From positions 1 through 64,000 of the forward strand of contig NZ_CP059055.1 of NCBI RefSeq assembly GCF_014058685.1: a stretch of DNA of 64,000 nt, written 5' to 3'. Source of the DNA: Lactobacillus johnsonii. GTDB lineage: Bacteria; Bacillota; Bacilli; Lactobacillales; Lactobacillaceae. The notes beneath the pieces are model-generated. The model ran no database searches and was not told where the DNA came from. It saw only the letters and a list, made by a program, of their open reading frames with translations. The position numbers and the translations under genes are program-made. This document shows, in pieces, positions 35,844-45,102 of this stretch (its first letter is position 1; each line of letters begins with the position of its first letter).

Positions 35844-37049
35844 ATGAGTCTTTTAAGAACAAGAAAGAATATAATAGAATATTTACTTTCATACGCACTA
35901 ACAACTGTAGCAACGGCTTTGCCTCATGCAGTTTTGACCATCATATTATTTCAAAAGGGCCTTTCTTTAGCCCAAATAATGATGGTTCAAACTGCATATA
36001 GTATAGCAGTATTTATTTTTGAATATCCTAGTGGATTATGGGCTGATCTTTATTCAAAAAAATTTTTATTTGTTTTATCAAGAATATTACTAATAATAAT
36101 GATGGTAATTGTTCTGCTTATGCGGAATACAATCTGGATGGAAATAGCTTGGTTCATCTATGGAATTTCGAGTGCTTTAGACAGTGGTACCTTAGATGCA
36201 GATATAATAAATTCTCTAAAAAAAGATAATAAAAAATCAAAATTAGGTAGATTTATTAGTATTAGTAATCAATTAGACTTTATAGCTTTACTTCTTGGAA
36301 GTACTATTGGCTCGTGGTTATATTATGCATTAGGAATAAAATTTTATTATATAGGAATTGGATTGGTAATATTAGCTATAATTTCAATCCTAGATTATAA
36401 ACAAAATGTTGGTGCTTCAAAGGAAGATAATATAACCTTGGTCAAGGAAATAAAGAGTGGTTTAAAAGAGGTTAAGAATTCGAAATTAATGCAATTAATG
36501 ATGGCTCTTACATTTTCAGGCCAATTCTTTTTTCAAGCACATTATCAATTATGGCAAGGATTGTTTTTGTATAAAGGTTTCAATAAACACAATTTTTATT
36601 TATTATATATTATTTTCCAATTAATAAGTTTAGGCACTTATAGTATAAATTTAAATATCAAAAAAAATAAAATAAAAATTATTGGTTTTAGCACCATAGT
36701 AGTATTATCTTTGTCAATGATTCTTTTTTTGATTACTAAATCTTATTATTTCGTTTTTAGTTATATGTTTTTAATCTTTATATTTACACTAGTTGAATAT
36801 TATTGTAATGTTATGTTCTCAACTATAGTATCTGTAGAAAGAATTTCATCTTTAACATCATTACGGTCAAGTATTGGTAGAATTGGAGCAATTTGTTCCA
36901 TGGTAGTATCAAGTATACTGTTAACTAAACTAAATGTACTTGATGTTGTTGCTATTAATTTTGGAATAGCAATTTTTACAACTTTGGCTATAGGTATAGT
37001 ATTGTATAGTCGAAATAGAGAAACATTATTTTCAGAAAAAGAGGAATAA
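35844..37049 (+). CDS. mccC: MFS exporter, MccC-like
   Basis: 401-aa major facilitator with about 12 membrane segments and the loop motif EYPSGLWADLYSKK between helices 2 and 3. It lies 5 nt after mccB, so it most likely exports the mature microcin and protects the producer. No MccE/MccF immunity gene is visible nearby, so export may be the main self-protection. Very AT-rich, like the rest of the cassette. Confidence 0.88.
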   Translation: MSLLRTRKNIIEYLLSYALTTVATALPHAVLTIILFQKGLSLAQIMMVQTAYSIAVFIFEYPSGLWADLYSKKFLFVLSRILLIIMMVIVLLMRNTIWMEIAWFIYGISSALDSGTLDADIINSLKKDNKKSKLGRFISISNQLDFIALLLGSTIGSWLYYALGIKFYYIGIGLVILAIISILDYKQNVGASKEDNITLVKEIKSGLKEVKNSKLMQLMMALTFSGQFFFQAHYQLWQGLFLYKGFNKHNFYLLYIIFQLISLGTYSINLNIKKNKIKIIGFSTIVVLSLSMILFLITKSYYFVFSYMFLIFIFTLVEYYCNVMFSTIVSVERISSLTSLRSSIGRIGAICSMVVSSILLTKLNVLDVVAINFGIAIFTTLAIGIVLYSRNRETLFSEKEE

Positions 37050-37085
37050 GTATATTGAAATGATTGAAAAGTAGAACTAGGACGT

Positions 37086-37151
37086 ATGGGTACTAATCAA
37101 ATCATTTTAGTTATAAAAAGTTTAATCTTGTTAAATTTAGTTTGTAAATGA
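37086..37151 (+). CDS. Possible short hydrophobic peptide
   Basis: 21-codon ORF after mccC: charged or polar ends with a hydrophobic core (IILVIKSLILLNLVC). An AGGA precedes the ATG at 5 nt. The composition is that of short hydrophobic pheromone precursors that pair with Rgg regulators, but no secretion or Rgg motif can be proven. It could be chance. Confidence 0.3.
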   Translation: MGTNQIILVIKSLILLNLVCK

Positions 37152-37381
37152 AAAACAGTAATAGAAAAGAGTCTGACTAGATTAAACTGTTTTAAGTTTA
37201 ACGTTACGTTATAACTTTCTGTACATAAAAAATGATCCTAATTTTAATTATTTATGTTGTCTACTTAGGTAGGATCATATCAGGTTAACAAACCTTGATT
37301 TAATAGGATGTTTGTGTAGAACTAAAGCCCAAAATTTATTAAAAATAATAGGAATGTCTCTCTTGAAACTAAGGAAACAAT
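37152..37381. other. Non-coding gap between mccC region and right repeat
   Basis: AT-rich. It holds an inverted repeat ATGATCCTA (37229-37237) and TAGGATCAT (37271-37279), perhaps a weak terminator for the mcc operon. No gene is seen. Confidence 0.4.
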
Positions 37382-37446
37382 TGAATAAAAAATAACCGCT
37401 ACAACGCTCAGGCGCTATAGCGGTTATTTTTATGTGATATTTAATT
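37382..37446. repeat. 65-bp direct repeat, right copy (terminator)
   Basis: Second copy of the SDR/DUF975 shared terminator. It even keeps the final GAATAA of the SDR gene, and overlaps the stop of the DUF975 gene. Confidence 0.9.
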
Positions 37447-38130
37447 ATTAGCAACTAATGAACGATAAAAGTTAGCTTTGGTTTGACGGTAGTAAGGCAC
37501 AATCCAGATGAATCCAATACCAAAAGTAATAATACCCAATAAACCCCAGCCAATGAAGCTTAAGTCTAAGACGAATAAGTCCATCTTGTGTCCGTCCATT
37601 AAATGACGACTTTCAGTAATTGCTTCAGTTGCTCCTATATCAGTTTGTCCGGCAGCAAATTTATCCTTTAAGATATATGGCGTCATGGCATAAGAATATC
37701 CCTTAATGAAGGCAGGAATAATAAATGCGAATAACCATAAAGTAATAAAAAGATTGGTCATAAAAAGAGTAAACAAACTATTCTTGAAACGTCCATTGCT
37801 GTAGGCACTGAAAATACCAACATACCAAGGCTCTTTCTTTCCTGTTTCAACGAAATCTAGGATAGTATAAGCAACTCCCCATAAAACTAAACCAGTAATT
37901 AAGCCGACAATAAATGTCGAAAGATCATAACCAGGCTTATAACCTTGAATTAATGTTTCATTGTTATAGCGAAGAATTGAGTAGGTAAAATCTTTTCCGG
38001 TCCAGATCCAACGATTAATATCCATGATGACGGCGTTAAATAACCAGGCAAAAATAGTTAGACAAATAGCCCAGCCCCAATTGCCACGTAATTGATCTTT
38101 GGATGCTTGTTTCATTTGTGCACGTGTCAT
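37441..38130 (-). CDS. DUF975 family membrane protein
   Basis: 229 aa from the ATG at 38130 (MTRAQMKQASKDQLRGNWG), which follows GGAGG at good spacing; a longer frame to 38169 lacks an RBS. The family signature is the N-terminal amphipathic stretch, followed here by about four to five membrane segments. Function is unknown; homologues are common single genes in lactobacilli. Confidence 0.85.
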   Translation of the reverse strand: MTRAQMKQASKDQLRGNWGWAICLTIFAWLFNAVIMDINRWIWTGKDFTYSILRYNNETLIQGYKPGYDLSTFIVGLITGLVLWGVAYTILDFVETGKKEPWYVGIFSAYSNGRFKNSLFTLFMTNLFITLWLFAFIIPAFIKGYSYAMTPYILKDKFAAGQTDIGATEAITESRHLMDGHKMDLFVLDLSFIGWGLLGIITFGIGFIWIVPYYRQTKANFYRSLVANN

Positions 38131-38265
38131 AGATTGCTTTCCTCCATAATATGCTAAATATATATCCATCTTATCTTATTACTTTGAATACAGATAGGAT
38201 AAAATTAAAATTTCTCAACTTTTGTTATAATCGAAATACTAAATTAAATCGAAGAAGGGTTGCTC

Positions 38266-38973
38266 ATGAAATATAAACAATTAATTTTTGACGTTGATGA
38301 TACTTTAATTGACTTTGCTGCTACGGAAGATTCATCCCTGCATGCATTGTTTAAATCACATAAGCTGCCTCTCTCATCTGACTTGCAGAAACAATACCAT
38401 ACGTACAATCAAGGACTTTGGCGCAAGCTTGAATTGGGTGAAATTACTTATGAAGAATTAAGCGAGATGACATTTCATGACTTTATTAAGGAACATTTCG
38501 GTCTAGAAGTAGATGGAAATGAATGGATGAATGAATATCGCTCTTACTTTGGTGAAGCTCATCAATTGCTACCAGGTGTGGAAGATACGCTGAAATTTGC
38601 CAAAAAACAAGGCTATAAGTTAACAGTCTTAAGTAATGGTGAAAAGTTCATGCAGCGCCATCGCTTAGAATTAGCAGGTATCAAAGACTACTTTGATTTG
38701 ATTGTAACGTCTGAAGAAGCTCATTATTCTAAGCCAAATCCGCATGCTTTTGATTATTTCTTTAGCCGCACAGAGATTGGGCCAAATGAGACTTTATTCT
38801 TTGGGGATGGATTGCAGTCAGATATCTTAGGTGCTGAAAAATATGGCTTTGACAGTATTTGGTATAATCACCGTCACCGTAAGGATAATATTGGACTTCA
38901 TCCCTTATTTGAGGTTGAAACATATCCAGAATTTGTTAAATTAATGCAAAACGATTTTAAGAAGACATATTAA
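38266..38973 (+). CDS. HAD-superfamily hydrolase, YjjG-type nucleotidase
   Basis: 235 aa. HAD motif I is LIFDVDDTLIDF (nucleophile Asp), motif II LSNG, motif III Lys in SKPNP, and motif IV FFGDGLQSDILGA. A helical cap follows motif I. It resembles YjjG/YfnB enzymes that dephosphorylate (often non-canonical) pyrimidine nucleoside monophosphates. ATG at 38266 lies 6 nt after GAAGAAGGG. Monocistronic with a terminator. Confidence 0.88.
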   Translation: MKYKQLIFDVDDTLIDFAATEDSSLHALFKSHKLPLSSDLQKQYHTYNQGLWRKLELGEITYEELSEMTFHDFIKEHFGLEVDGNEWMNEYRSYFGEAHQLLPGVEDTLKFAKKQGYKLTVLSNGEKFMQRHRLELAGIKDYFDLIVTSEEAHYSKPNPHAFDYFFSRTEIGPNETLFFGDGLQSDILGAEKYGFDSIWYNHRHRKDNIGLHPLFEVETYPEFVKLMQNDFKKTY

Positions 38974-38997
38974 AAGGAGTGCTTAAGCACTCCTTTT
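38972..38997 (+). terminator. Terminator after the HAD gene
   Basis: Perfect palindromic stem AAAGGAGTGC/GCACTCCTTT around TTAA; T-run on both strands, so it can also serve degV. Confidence 0.85.
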
Positions 38998-39007
38998 GTG
39001 TTACTAT

Positions 39008-39847
39008 TTATTCTTTTTCAAAACCAACCATTAAGCCGCCTTCTTCAGCATAGAAGCTGCAAAGTGCGCCACATTCGCCGATAGTAACTTTAGCATCTGG
39101 GAAGTTATCTAAGATAATTTCTTTCATGCTTAAAGCAGAGCCCTCATTTTGCACATGGTCAATTTGAACGCGGCCTCCGCGATAGCCAGCTTTAACCATA
39201 TCATCTAATAGTTTTCTTCTAGCCTTCTTAGCCCCGCGTGCCTTACCCAAAAGTTCAAATTCGCCTTTATTGTTGGCAGTTCCGATAACGAAAAGCTTTA
39301 ACAAACCAGCAATTTTAGCGACAGCTGGAGTAATCCGTCCATTGTTACCTAGATTGGTTAAATCCTGCAACGCAAACATTAAATCAAGGTGATGTTGATA
39401 TTCTTCTGTTGCTTTAACAATCTCTTCAAAAGATTTTCCAGCACTTGCCAAACTAGCAATCTTTTCTGCAAGTAGTCTTAATTGTGGACCAGCTGAACGA
39501 GAATCAAAGACTAAAATTTTAGCTTTTGGATTCTTTTCATGATAAATTTTAGCAGCTTGGGTAGCTGAATTATAACTACCAGAGAGTGCGCTAGTTAAAG
39601 TAATGACAAAGATTTCGTCGCTACCTTCAAAGGCCTTAAGCCAGTCATTTACATTTGGACAGGCAGAAGTTGATTTGTTTTTAGTATGCTTTAAGGTGTA
39701 GAGAAATTTATCTAGATCAATATCAGGCGTATCGAGCCAAAGCTTGCTATCAACGTGAAGTGATAAAGGAACAGTAACATGATCAATTCCATCGATTTGA
39801 TCAGCTGTGATATTCGCAGTTGAATCTGTAATAATTTTTATCGGCAT
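39008..39847 (-). CDS. DegV family fatty-acid-binding protein
   Basis: 279 aa, full length. N-terminal IITDSTANI and the central TSACPNVNDWL and VFVITLTSALSGSYNSA-type segments are the DegV family signatures. Family members bind a fatty acid and some act as FakB subunits, presenting exogenous fatty acids to the kinase FakA. Which role this copy has cannot be read from the sequence. RBS GAGG. Confidence 0.9.
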   Translation of the reverse strand: MPIKIITDSTANITADQIDGIDHVTVPLSLHVDSKLWLDTPDIDLDKFLYTLKHTKNKSTSACPNVNDWLKAFEGSDEIFVITLTSALSGSYNSATQAAKIYHEKNPKAKILVFDSRSAGPQLRLLAEKIASLASAGKSFEEIVKATEEYQHHLDLMFALQDLTNLGNNGRITPAVAKIAGLLKLFVIGTANNKGEFELLGKARGAKKARRKLLDDMVKAGYRGGRVQIDHVQNEGSALSMKEIILDNFPDAKVTIGECGALCSFYAEEGGLMVGFEKE

Positions 39848-39935
39848 ATAGATTACCTCGAATTAAATATATTAAGCTGTTTTCTTTCAGTCTAAAATAA
39901 TATGGATAGTAAAGTCAAAGAAAATGCTATCAGTA

Positions 39936-39962
39936 CAAAAAAGGTCAGCCCGAGAGCTGACC
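39936..39962 (-). terminator. Terminator of the small membrane protein gene
   Basis: GGTCAGC (39943-39949) and GCTGACC (39956-39962); on the minus strand it is followed by T7. Confidence 0.85.
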
Positions 39963-39967
39963 CATTG

Positions 39968-40153
39968 TTAATGTGAAAATACTAGTCCTAATAAGCCGCC
40001 TAAGGCAACTAAAGCCAGAAGGGGCAATACTAGATAAGAAACGAAGGCAAATAGCAGTCCGATCACGATTAAGAAACCAACGATCTTCAAAATGCCAATT
40101 CCTAGTTTCCAGAACAGCCAAATAATTAATAAGGCTAATAAAAGTGAAAACAT
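39968..40153 (-). CDS. Small hydrophobic membrane protein
   Basis: 61 aa, nearly all hydrophobic, with two membrane segments (about 3-33 and 37-58) and only a few charges. AGAAGG RBS 8 nt from the ATG and its own terminator support a real gene. I recognise no family; small proteins of this type are often linked to envelope stress in lactobacilli. Confidence 0.7.
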   Translation of the reverse strand: MFSLLLALLIIWLFWKLGIGILKIVGFLIVIGLLFAFVSYLVLPLLALVALGGLLGLVFSH

Positions 40154-40342
40154 ATTTCGAACCTTCTTATAAAAATCAATTATATTTTGATATTAATCAT
40201 ATTACGAATTAAGGAGAAAGTATAGATAAGTTTTTATTAAGAATATTTAGGATAATTTTCGTTAACGAAAGTTGCGTTCAAATACGATAAACTAAGAACA
40301 TTTTAACCTTTTTATCTAAAAATGATGATAGAGGTGAAGAAA

Positions 40343-41950
40343 ATGAAATACTTATTGAGATATTTAAAAAAAGAACCAGTAAAGGTTGGTATCGTAATTA
40401 TCCTAACAATTATTACTTCAGCTTTACGAGTTACTCATGCTTTAATCAATGTAAATATTCTAAATTCTTTGATCAAATTACAGCTGCATAACTTTTTTAA
40501 CTGGGTAATGGTTGATATTGGAGTATTTGCAATCCTATCTATTTTTCTAATTTTACTTCAAATTCAAACAGCTAAAACAATTGAATTTTTATGCTTGGAT
40601 TTAAGAAAGGATATTGTTCGCCAAATTGCTAATAAGCCAATTATGAAATACCAGGAAAAAGATACAGGAGTATATGCTTCCTGGTTAACTAATGATATGA
40701 ATACAATCGAAAATAATGGCTTTTATAATATTTTACAATCCATTCAAGTCATTACCGACCCATTATTTTCAATTATTGCCTTACTACAATTTTCTTGGAC
40801 ATTTATTCCTTTAATTTTACTAGTCTCATTTTTAACAGTTTTTTTACCACAAATTGTTCATGATAGATTAGCTAGTGCGAGTTTATCAACTACTCAAGCT
40901 AATGAAAATTTACTTAGTACTATTAATGATGGCTTAAGGGGTTTTGCAACATATTCTATTTTTGGCGTTGAGAGACAACTTGAAAATAGAATTACTGGTG
41001 CCACGATGACCTTAATTGGTAAGAAAGTACGACAAGCGAAATATCAAGCAGTAGCTAATAATATTGCTGGTTTTTCAAATATTTTAGGACAAACTGGTAT
41101 TGAAGCTTGGACTGGTTTTCTAGCTCTGCAAAAAAGTATTTCCATTGGTGTAATCGGATCTTCAGGAAATTTGTCCTACAATGTTTTTAATTCATTAGCT
41201 GCGATTGCACCAATGTGGGCAGAAATGACTGCATTGACACCAATTTTTGAAAAATATCATCTTGATGATAAAAATAAGCCTAAACAAACTGGTAGAACAC
41301 TTGAAAATAATGATTTTCAATGTTTAGATATTGAGAATCTACAAATTTCTTTTGGAGATAAACCAGTTTTTAAGCAACCATTAAATTTACATATAAGTAA
41401 AAATCAAAAGATTGCTCTTGATGGCGATTCTCGTAGTGGTAAAAGTACACTTTTAAAAATAATTTCAGGTCAAATAAAAAATTATCAGGGGTCAGTTAAA
41501 ATTAATAATCAAGATGAAAAAACTCTCAGTTATGATGCCATTAGAGAAACATTGATTTATGTGGATCAGATTCCATATTTATTTAACGGGACAATTCGTT
41601 ATAACTTAGAATTAGGAGAGCACTTTAGCGATCAAGAAATATTCGATGCCTTAAGAAAAGCTAATTTGCTTGATTATGTTAAAGAGTTACCAGCAGGATT
41701 AAATACAAAAGTTGGCGAAAATGGCACAAAAATGTCTGGAGGACAGAAGCAGAGATTAGCTTTAGCTCGTGGCTTACTAAGAAATAGAAAGCTATTTTTA
41801 TTAGATGAAAGTACAAGCAGTTTAGATAAGAAAAGTGCTCTGAATGTTGAAAATATCTTTTTGAGTCAGCCAGATATTACGGTTATTTTTGTTAGCCACC
41901 AGCTACATGATGAAAACAAACAGAAATTTGATAGGATCATTAAGATATAA
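40343..41950 (+). CDS. ABC exporter, fused membrane and ATPase domains
   Basis: 535-aa half-transporter. Six membrane segments occupy residues 1-290. The nucleotide-binding domain follows, with Walker A DGDSRSGKSTLLK, signature MSGGQKQRLALARGLL and Walker B LFLLDES. I take ATG at 40343 (MKYLLRYLKKEP), 6 nt after GAGGTG, over the ATG at 40322. No partner half-transporter is present, so it probably works as a homodimer. It is convergent with an Rgg regulator, which may control it. Substrate unknown (drug, peptide or lipid). Confidence 0.88.
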   Translation: MKYLLRYLKKEPVKVGIVIILTIITSALRVTHALINVNILNSLIKLQLHNFFNWVMVDIGVFAILSIFLILLQIQTAKTIEFLCLDLRKDIVRQIANKPIMKYQEKDTGVYASWLTNDMNTIENNGFYNILQSIQVITDPLFSIIALLQFSWTFIPLILLVSFLTVFLPQIVHDRLASASLSTTQANENLLSTINDGLRGFATYSIFGVERQLENRITGATMTLIGKKVRQAKYQAVANNIAGFSNILGQTGIEAWTGFLALQKSISIGVIGSSGNLSYNVFNSLAAIAPMWAEMTALTPIFEKYHLDDKNKPKQTGRTLENNDFQCLDIENLQISFGDKPVFKQPLNLHISKNQKIALDGDSRSGKSTLLKIISGQIKNYQGSVKINNQDEKTLSYDAIRETLIYVDQIPYLFNGTIRYNLELGEHFSDQEIFDALRKANLLDYVKELPAGLNTKVGENGTKMSGGQKQRLALARGLLRNRKLFLLDESTSSLDKKSALNVENIFLSQPDITVIFVSHQLHDENKQKFDRIIKI

Positions 41951-41964
41951 AAGAGATGAATATA

Positions 41965-42774
41965 CTATATTTTCGGTAACATACTTACAAAGTCACTATA
42001 TCCTGCAAGCTTTAAAACGTTGGTTATTTCCTGACAAGTAGCAGGATCCTTTTGAAAAACAGACGCATAATATTTTCCAAGTAACTTTATAAATAGGACG
42101 GGCCCTTTGCTATTAATGGTTGAGATATATGATAATACCTCTTGGATTAACTTTGTGGAGTTTTTCTCATAGCAATTATCTAGGTAATTAATACAGATTG
42201 CGCCAATACATTCTTGCAAAGAACTTTGTAGAATATTTGGATTAGAATATTTCGCTAAGATAGTACCTACTAAAAAGTTCAGCTCATCTATATCGTAGAT
42301 ACGCATTGTTTCTCTAAAAATTTGAAGGGAATGAATATTCCAATTGTTGTTGACGAGAATGTATTGTTTCAGTTTATTTTTTAATTCAATTGGAATTTCT
42401 TTAGCTTTAGGAAGATAGACCTCTAAAGTAAGCTGCAATTGCAATTTATAATACTCAGTTTGGCGATTATTAGGAAGTAAATCTATCTCCTGTTTTATTT
42501 TTAATAATTTATCTCTGCTTTTTTGCTCAAAAGCTACAGAAATTTTATCCATAATATCTTCTGAGATATTTTCTTTATCATTTAGATTTTCAAAAAAATA
42601 GGTAGCGTTTATTTGATGTTTATTAAGAATTTGAAGGAGATCGTTAGTCCCAATATCGTGAATATTTCTTTCAACTTTTGAATAAAAAGAGGTTGAGACT
42701 ACATTTGTAGCCATTTCTGTTTGAGTTAATCCTAGTTGTTTTCTAAGATTTAGCAATGCTTCACCAATTGTCAT
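41965..42774 (-). CDS. Rgg/MutR-family transcriptional regulator
   Basis: 269 aa with an N-terminal XRE HTH (MTIGEALLNLRKQLGLTQTEM ... SFYSKVER) and a helical C-terminal domain ending AGYSDFVSMLPKI. It is a paralogue of the regulator at 33698-34498 (same N-terminal motif and same C-terminal ending). It is divergent from the TetM-like gene and convergent with the ABC exporter. I see no short hydrophobic peptide gene next to it. Confidence 0.85.
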   Translation of the reverse strand: MTIGEALLNLRKQLGLTQTEMATNVVSTSFYSKVERNIHDIGTNDLLQILNKHQINATYFFENLNDKENISEDIMDKISVAFEQKSRDKLLKIKQEIDLLPNNRQTEYYKLQLQLTLEVYLPKAKEIPIELKNKLKQYILVNNNWNIHSLQIFRETMRIYDIDELNFLVGTILAKYSNPNILQSSLQECIGAICINYLDNCYEKNSTKLIQEVLSYISTINSKGPVLFIKLLGKYYASVFQKDPATCQEITNVLKLAGYSDFVSMLPKI

Positions 42775-42928
42775 TCTGTATACCTCAAATTTAATTTTTT
42801 AATAATAATTTTATTTACCGCTTATTCTATCATGCTATAGGATGATAATAATTTCAATTACATTAATAAGCTATAATAAAAAGAAATTACCACAAATTTA
42901 CTACGATTACATTTAGAAAACTAGAAAA

Positions 42929-44848
42929 ATGAAAAAACTAACAACAGGAATTTTAGCCCATGTAGATGCTGGAAAAACTACCTTGTCAGAAGGCATGCTC
43001 TACAAAAGTGGCACATTGAGAAAATTAGGTGCAGTTGATAAAGGAACTGCATATTTAGATAGTGATGATTTAGAAAAGAAGCGCGGAATTACGATTTTTT
43101 CCCATATTGCGCGTATTCAAACCGGTAATAGTGAATTACAAATTTTAGATACGCCGGGCCATATTGATTTCGCTCAAGAAATGGAAGAGACGTTAAGTGT
43201 TTTAGATTATGCCATCTTAGTTGTATCAGCCAGTGAAGGGGTAACTGGATACACCCGCACTCTTTGGAGCTTACTAAAAAAGCATCAAATTCCAGTTTTT
43301 ATCTTTGTTAATAAAATGGATACCTTGAAGGCTGATAAGGAGAATATTCTTAAGCAACTTAATGAGCTGGATGACAATTTTATTGAGTTTGGTAATCAAG
43401 ATGCAGATTTTTATGAAAAAGTAGCTACTGCAGATGAAACAACCTTAGATCAATATCTAGAACTTGGAAAAATAGAAGATAGTGCAGTCAAAAAATTAAT
43501 CAATCAAAGAAAAATTTTTCCAGTATATTTTGGTGCAGCTTTAAAATTAATTGGAATAGACGAATTTCTAGCGGGCTTAGATAAGTGGACTGATGGAAAA
43601 AAGTATACAAATGACTTTGGAGCTAGAATTTTCAAGGTTTCTTATGATGAAAAAGGCGAACGCTTAACTTGGTTAAAAGTTACCGGTGGTAGTTTAAAAG
43701 CCAAGACCGAGATATTTCCTGACGAAAAGGTGAATGAAATTCGTCGCTATAACGGCACTAAGTATCAAGTCATTCCGCAGGCAGAAGCTAGCGAAATTAT
43801 TGCTGTCAGCGGCTTGAAAAGTACTTATCCCGGACAAGGATTAGGCTTTGAAAATGATCAGACTAATTTTACTGTTCAGCCGGTTTTAACTTATGCAGTA
43901 AAAGTTGACTCAGCTAACACAAATGCTTGTTTGCAGGCATTAAAACAGCTTGAAGATGAGAACCCTCAACTACATGTTAAGTGGAACAAGCAGACACAAG
44001 AGATAAGTATTGATGTTTTGGGAAAGATTCAATTAGAGATTCTCCAGCAACTATTACGCGATCGCTTTAATTTAGAAGTTGAATTTACTCAGGGCAAGAT
44101 CCTTTACCAAGAAAGTATTAAAGCTTCAGTTGAAGGGGTTGGTCACTTTGAACCTTTGAGACACTATGCAGAAGTTCACTTGTTACTCACTCCTGGTAAA
44201 AACGGAAGCGGCTTAGTTTTCAAAAATAATTGTAGTTTAGAAGTTTTGCCTAAAAAATGGCAAGATCAAGTGATGGAGAGTTTATCTAATAAAGAACACT
44301 TAGGTGTCTTAACTGAGTCGCCCATTACAGATCTTGAAATTACTCTAGTTGGAGGCCGGGGAAGCAATGTTCATACAGTTGGCGGAGATTTTCGTGAGGC
44401 AACTTATCGTGCAGTGCGGCAAGGATTAATGGAGCTAAAGGCTAGAAAACAAGTTTATTTACTTGAACCTTGGTACCAATTCACTCTAAGAATTAATCAG
44501 GATCAAGTTGGTCGGGCGATTAATGATATTGAGAGAATGGGTGGAAAATTTGAACTCGGAGAAAGTAGTGGGAACGTCACTACGATTAGCGGTCAAGCAC
44601 CGGTAGCGCAGATGCAGGATTATGCTACTGAAGTTAGAAACTACACGCATGGTACTGGACAACTAGAATGTTTATTCTTGGGTTATCGAGAATGTAAAGA
44701 TAGTGCTGCTATTATTGAAGAAATGGCTTATGATCCACTATCTGACATTAACAATACTCCTAACTCCGTCTTCTGCTCCCATGGCGCAGGTCATACAGTT
44801 CTGTGGAATGAGGTACCAAGTCATGCCCAGTATCCATATTTAGGATAA
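42929..44848 (+). CDS. TetM-like ribosomal protection / EF-G-like GTPase
   Basis: 639-aa translational GTPase of the Tet(M)/Tet(W)/OtrA group: G1 AHVDAGKTT, G2 RGITI, G3 DTPGH, G4 NKMD, then EF-G-like domains II-V. Tet proteins displace tetracycline from the ribosome. Divergent chromosomal members occur in lactobacilli without proven resistance, so this should not be read as an acquired tet gene. The TATAAT at 42872-42877 gives a short leader. The Shine-Dalgarno is poor (only AGAAA near the start), so expression may be low or conditional. Confidence 0.8.
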   Translation: MKKLTTGILAHVDAGKTTLSEGMLYKSGTLRKLGAVDKGTAYLDSDDLEKKRGITIFSHIARIQTGNSELQILDTPGHIDFAQEMEETLSVLDYAILVVSASEGVTGYTRTLWSLLKKHQIPVFIFVNKMDTLKADKENILKQLNELDDNFIEFGNQDADFYEKVATADETTLDQYLELGKIEDSAVKKLINQRKIFPVYFGAALKLIGIDEFLAGLDKWTDGKKYTNDFGARIFKVSYDEKGERLTWLKVTGGSLKAKTEIFPDEKVNEIRRYNGTKYQVIPQAEASEIIAVSGLKSTYPGQGLGFENDQTNFTVQPVLTYAVKVDSANTNACLQALKQLEDENPQLHVKWNKQTQEISIDVLGKIQLEILQQLLRDRFNLEVEFTQGKILYQESIKASVEGVGHFEPLRHYAEVHLLLTPGKNGSGLVFKNNCSLEVLPKKWQDQVMESLSNKEHLGVLTESPITDLEITLVGGRGSNVHTVGGDFREATYRAVRQGLMELKARKQVYLLEPWYQFTLRINQDQVGRAINDIERMGGKFELGESSGNVTTISGQAPVAQMQDYATEVRNYTHGTGQLECLFLGYRECKDSAAIIEEMAYDPLSDINNTPNSVFCSHGAGHTVLWNEVPSHAQYPYLG

Positions 44849-44891
44849 ATTGCTGCACGATTTTGGTAGATCAAGCTAAATAATTTTTGCA

Positions 44892-45076
44892 GTAAAACGC
44901 TTTCATTATTTATGAAAAGGTGCTATATTAAAAGTGTGAAATAGCTCTAGTAGAAGTCACGATTAGGATTGTTAATATTTATATTTTTTATTAAGTCGAC
45001 GATACTCTAGCTATTGCAATTCATAAATATATTTTATAAGAAAAGGAAGTTCTGATTAATGAACTTCCTTTTTTGG
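44892..45076 (+). ncRNA. Candidate small RNA with cre-like site
   Basis: Candidate promoter TTTCAT (44901-44906), 17 nt, TATATT (44924-44929), overlapped by a cre-like TGAAAGCGTTTTA on the opposite strand (44893-44905). About 145 nt follow with no ORF and with long-range complementarity: TAGCTCTAGTA near 44944 with TACTCTAGCTA near 45004. The end is a perfect terminator AAAAGGAAGTTC/GAACTTCCTTTT (45041-45052 and 45061-45072). The same terminator serves the convergent ClC gene, so the RNA is a hypothesis. Confidence 0.4.
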
Positions 45077-45102
45077 TGCTAATAGAAATGTAGTTAAAGT
45101 AA

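Noticed and set aside
42929-44848. Acquired tetracycline-resistance gene
   Set aside because: No mobile flanks or Tet(M)-type leader; it fits a resident divergent paralogue better.
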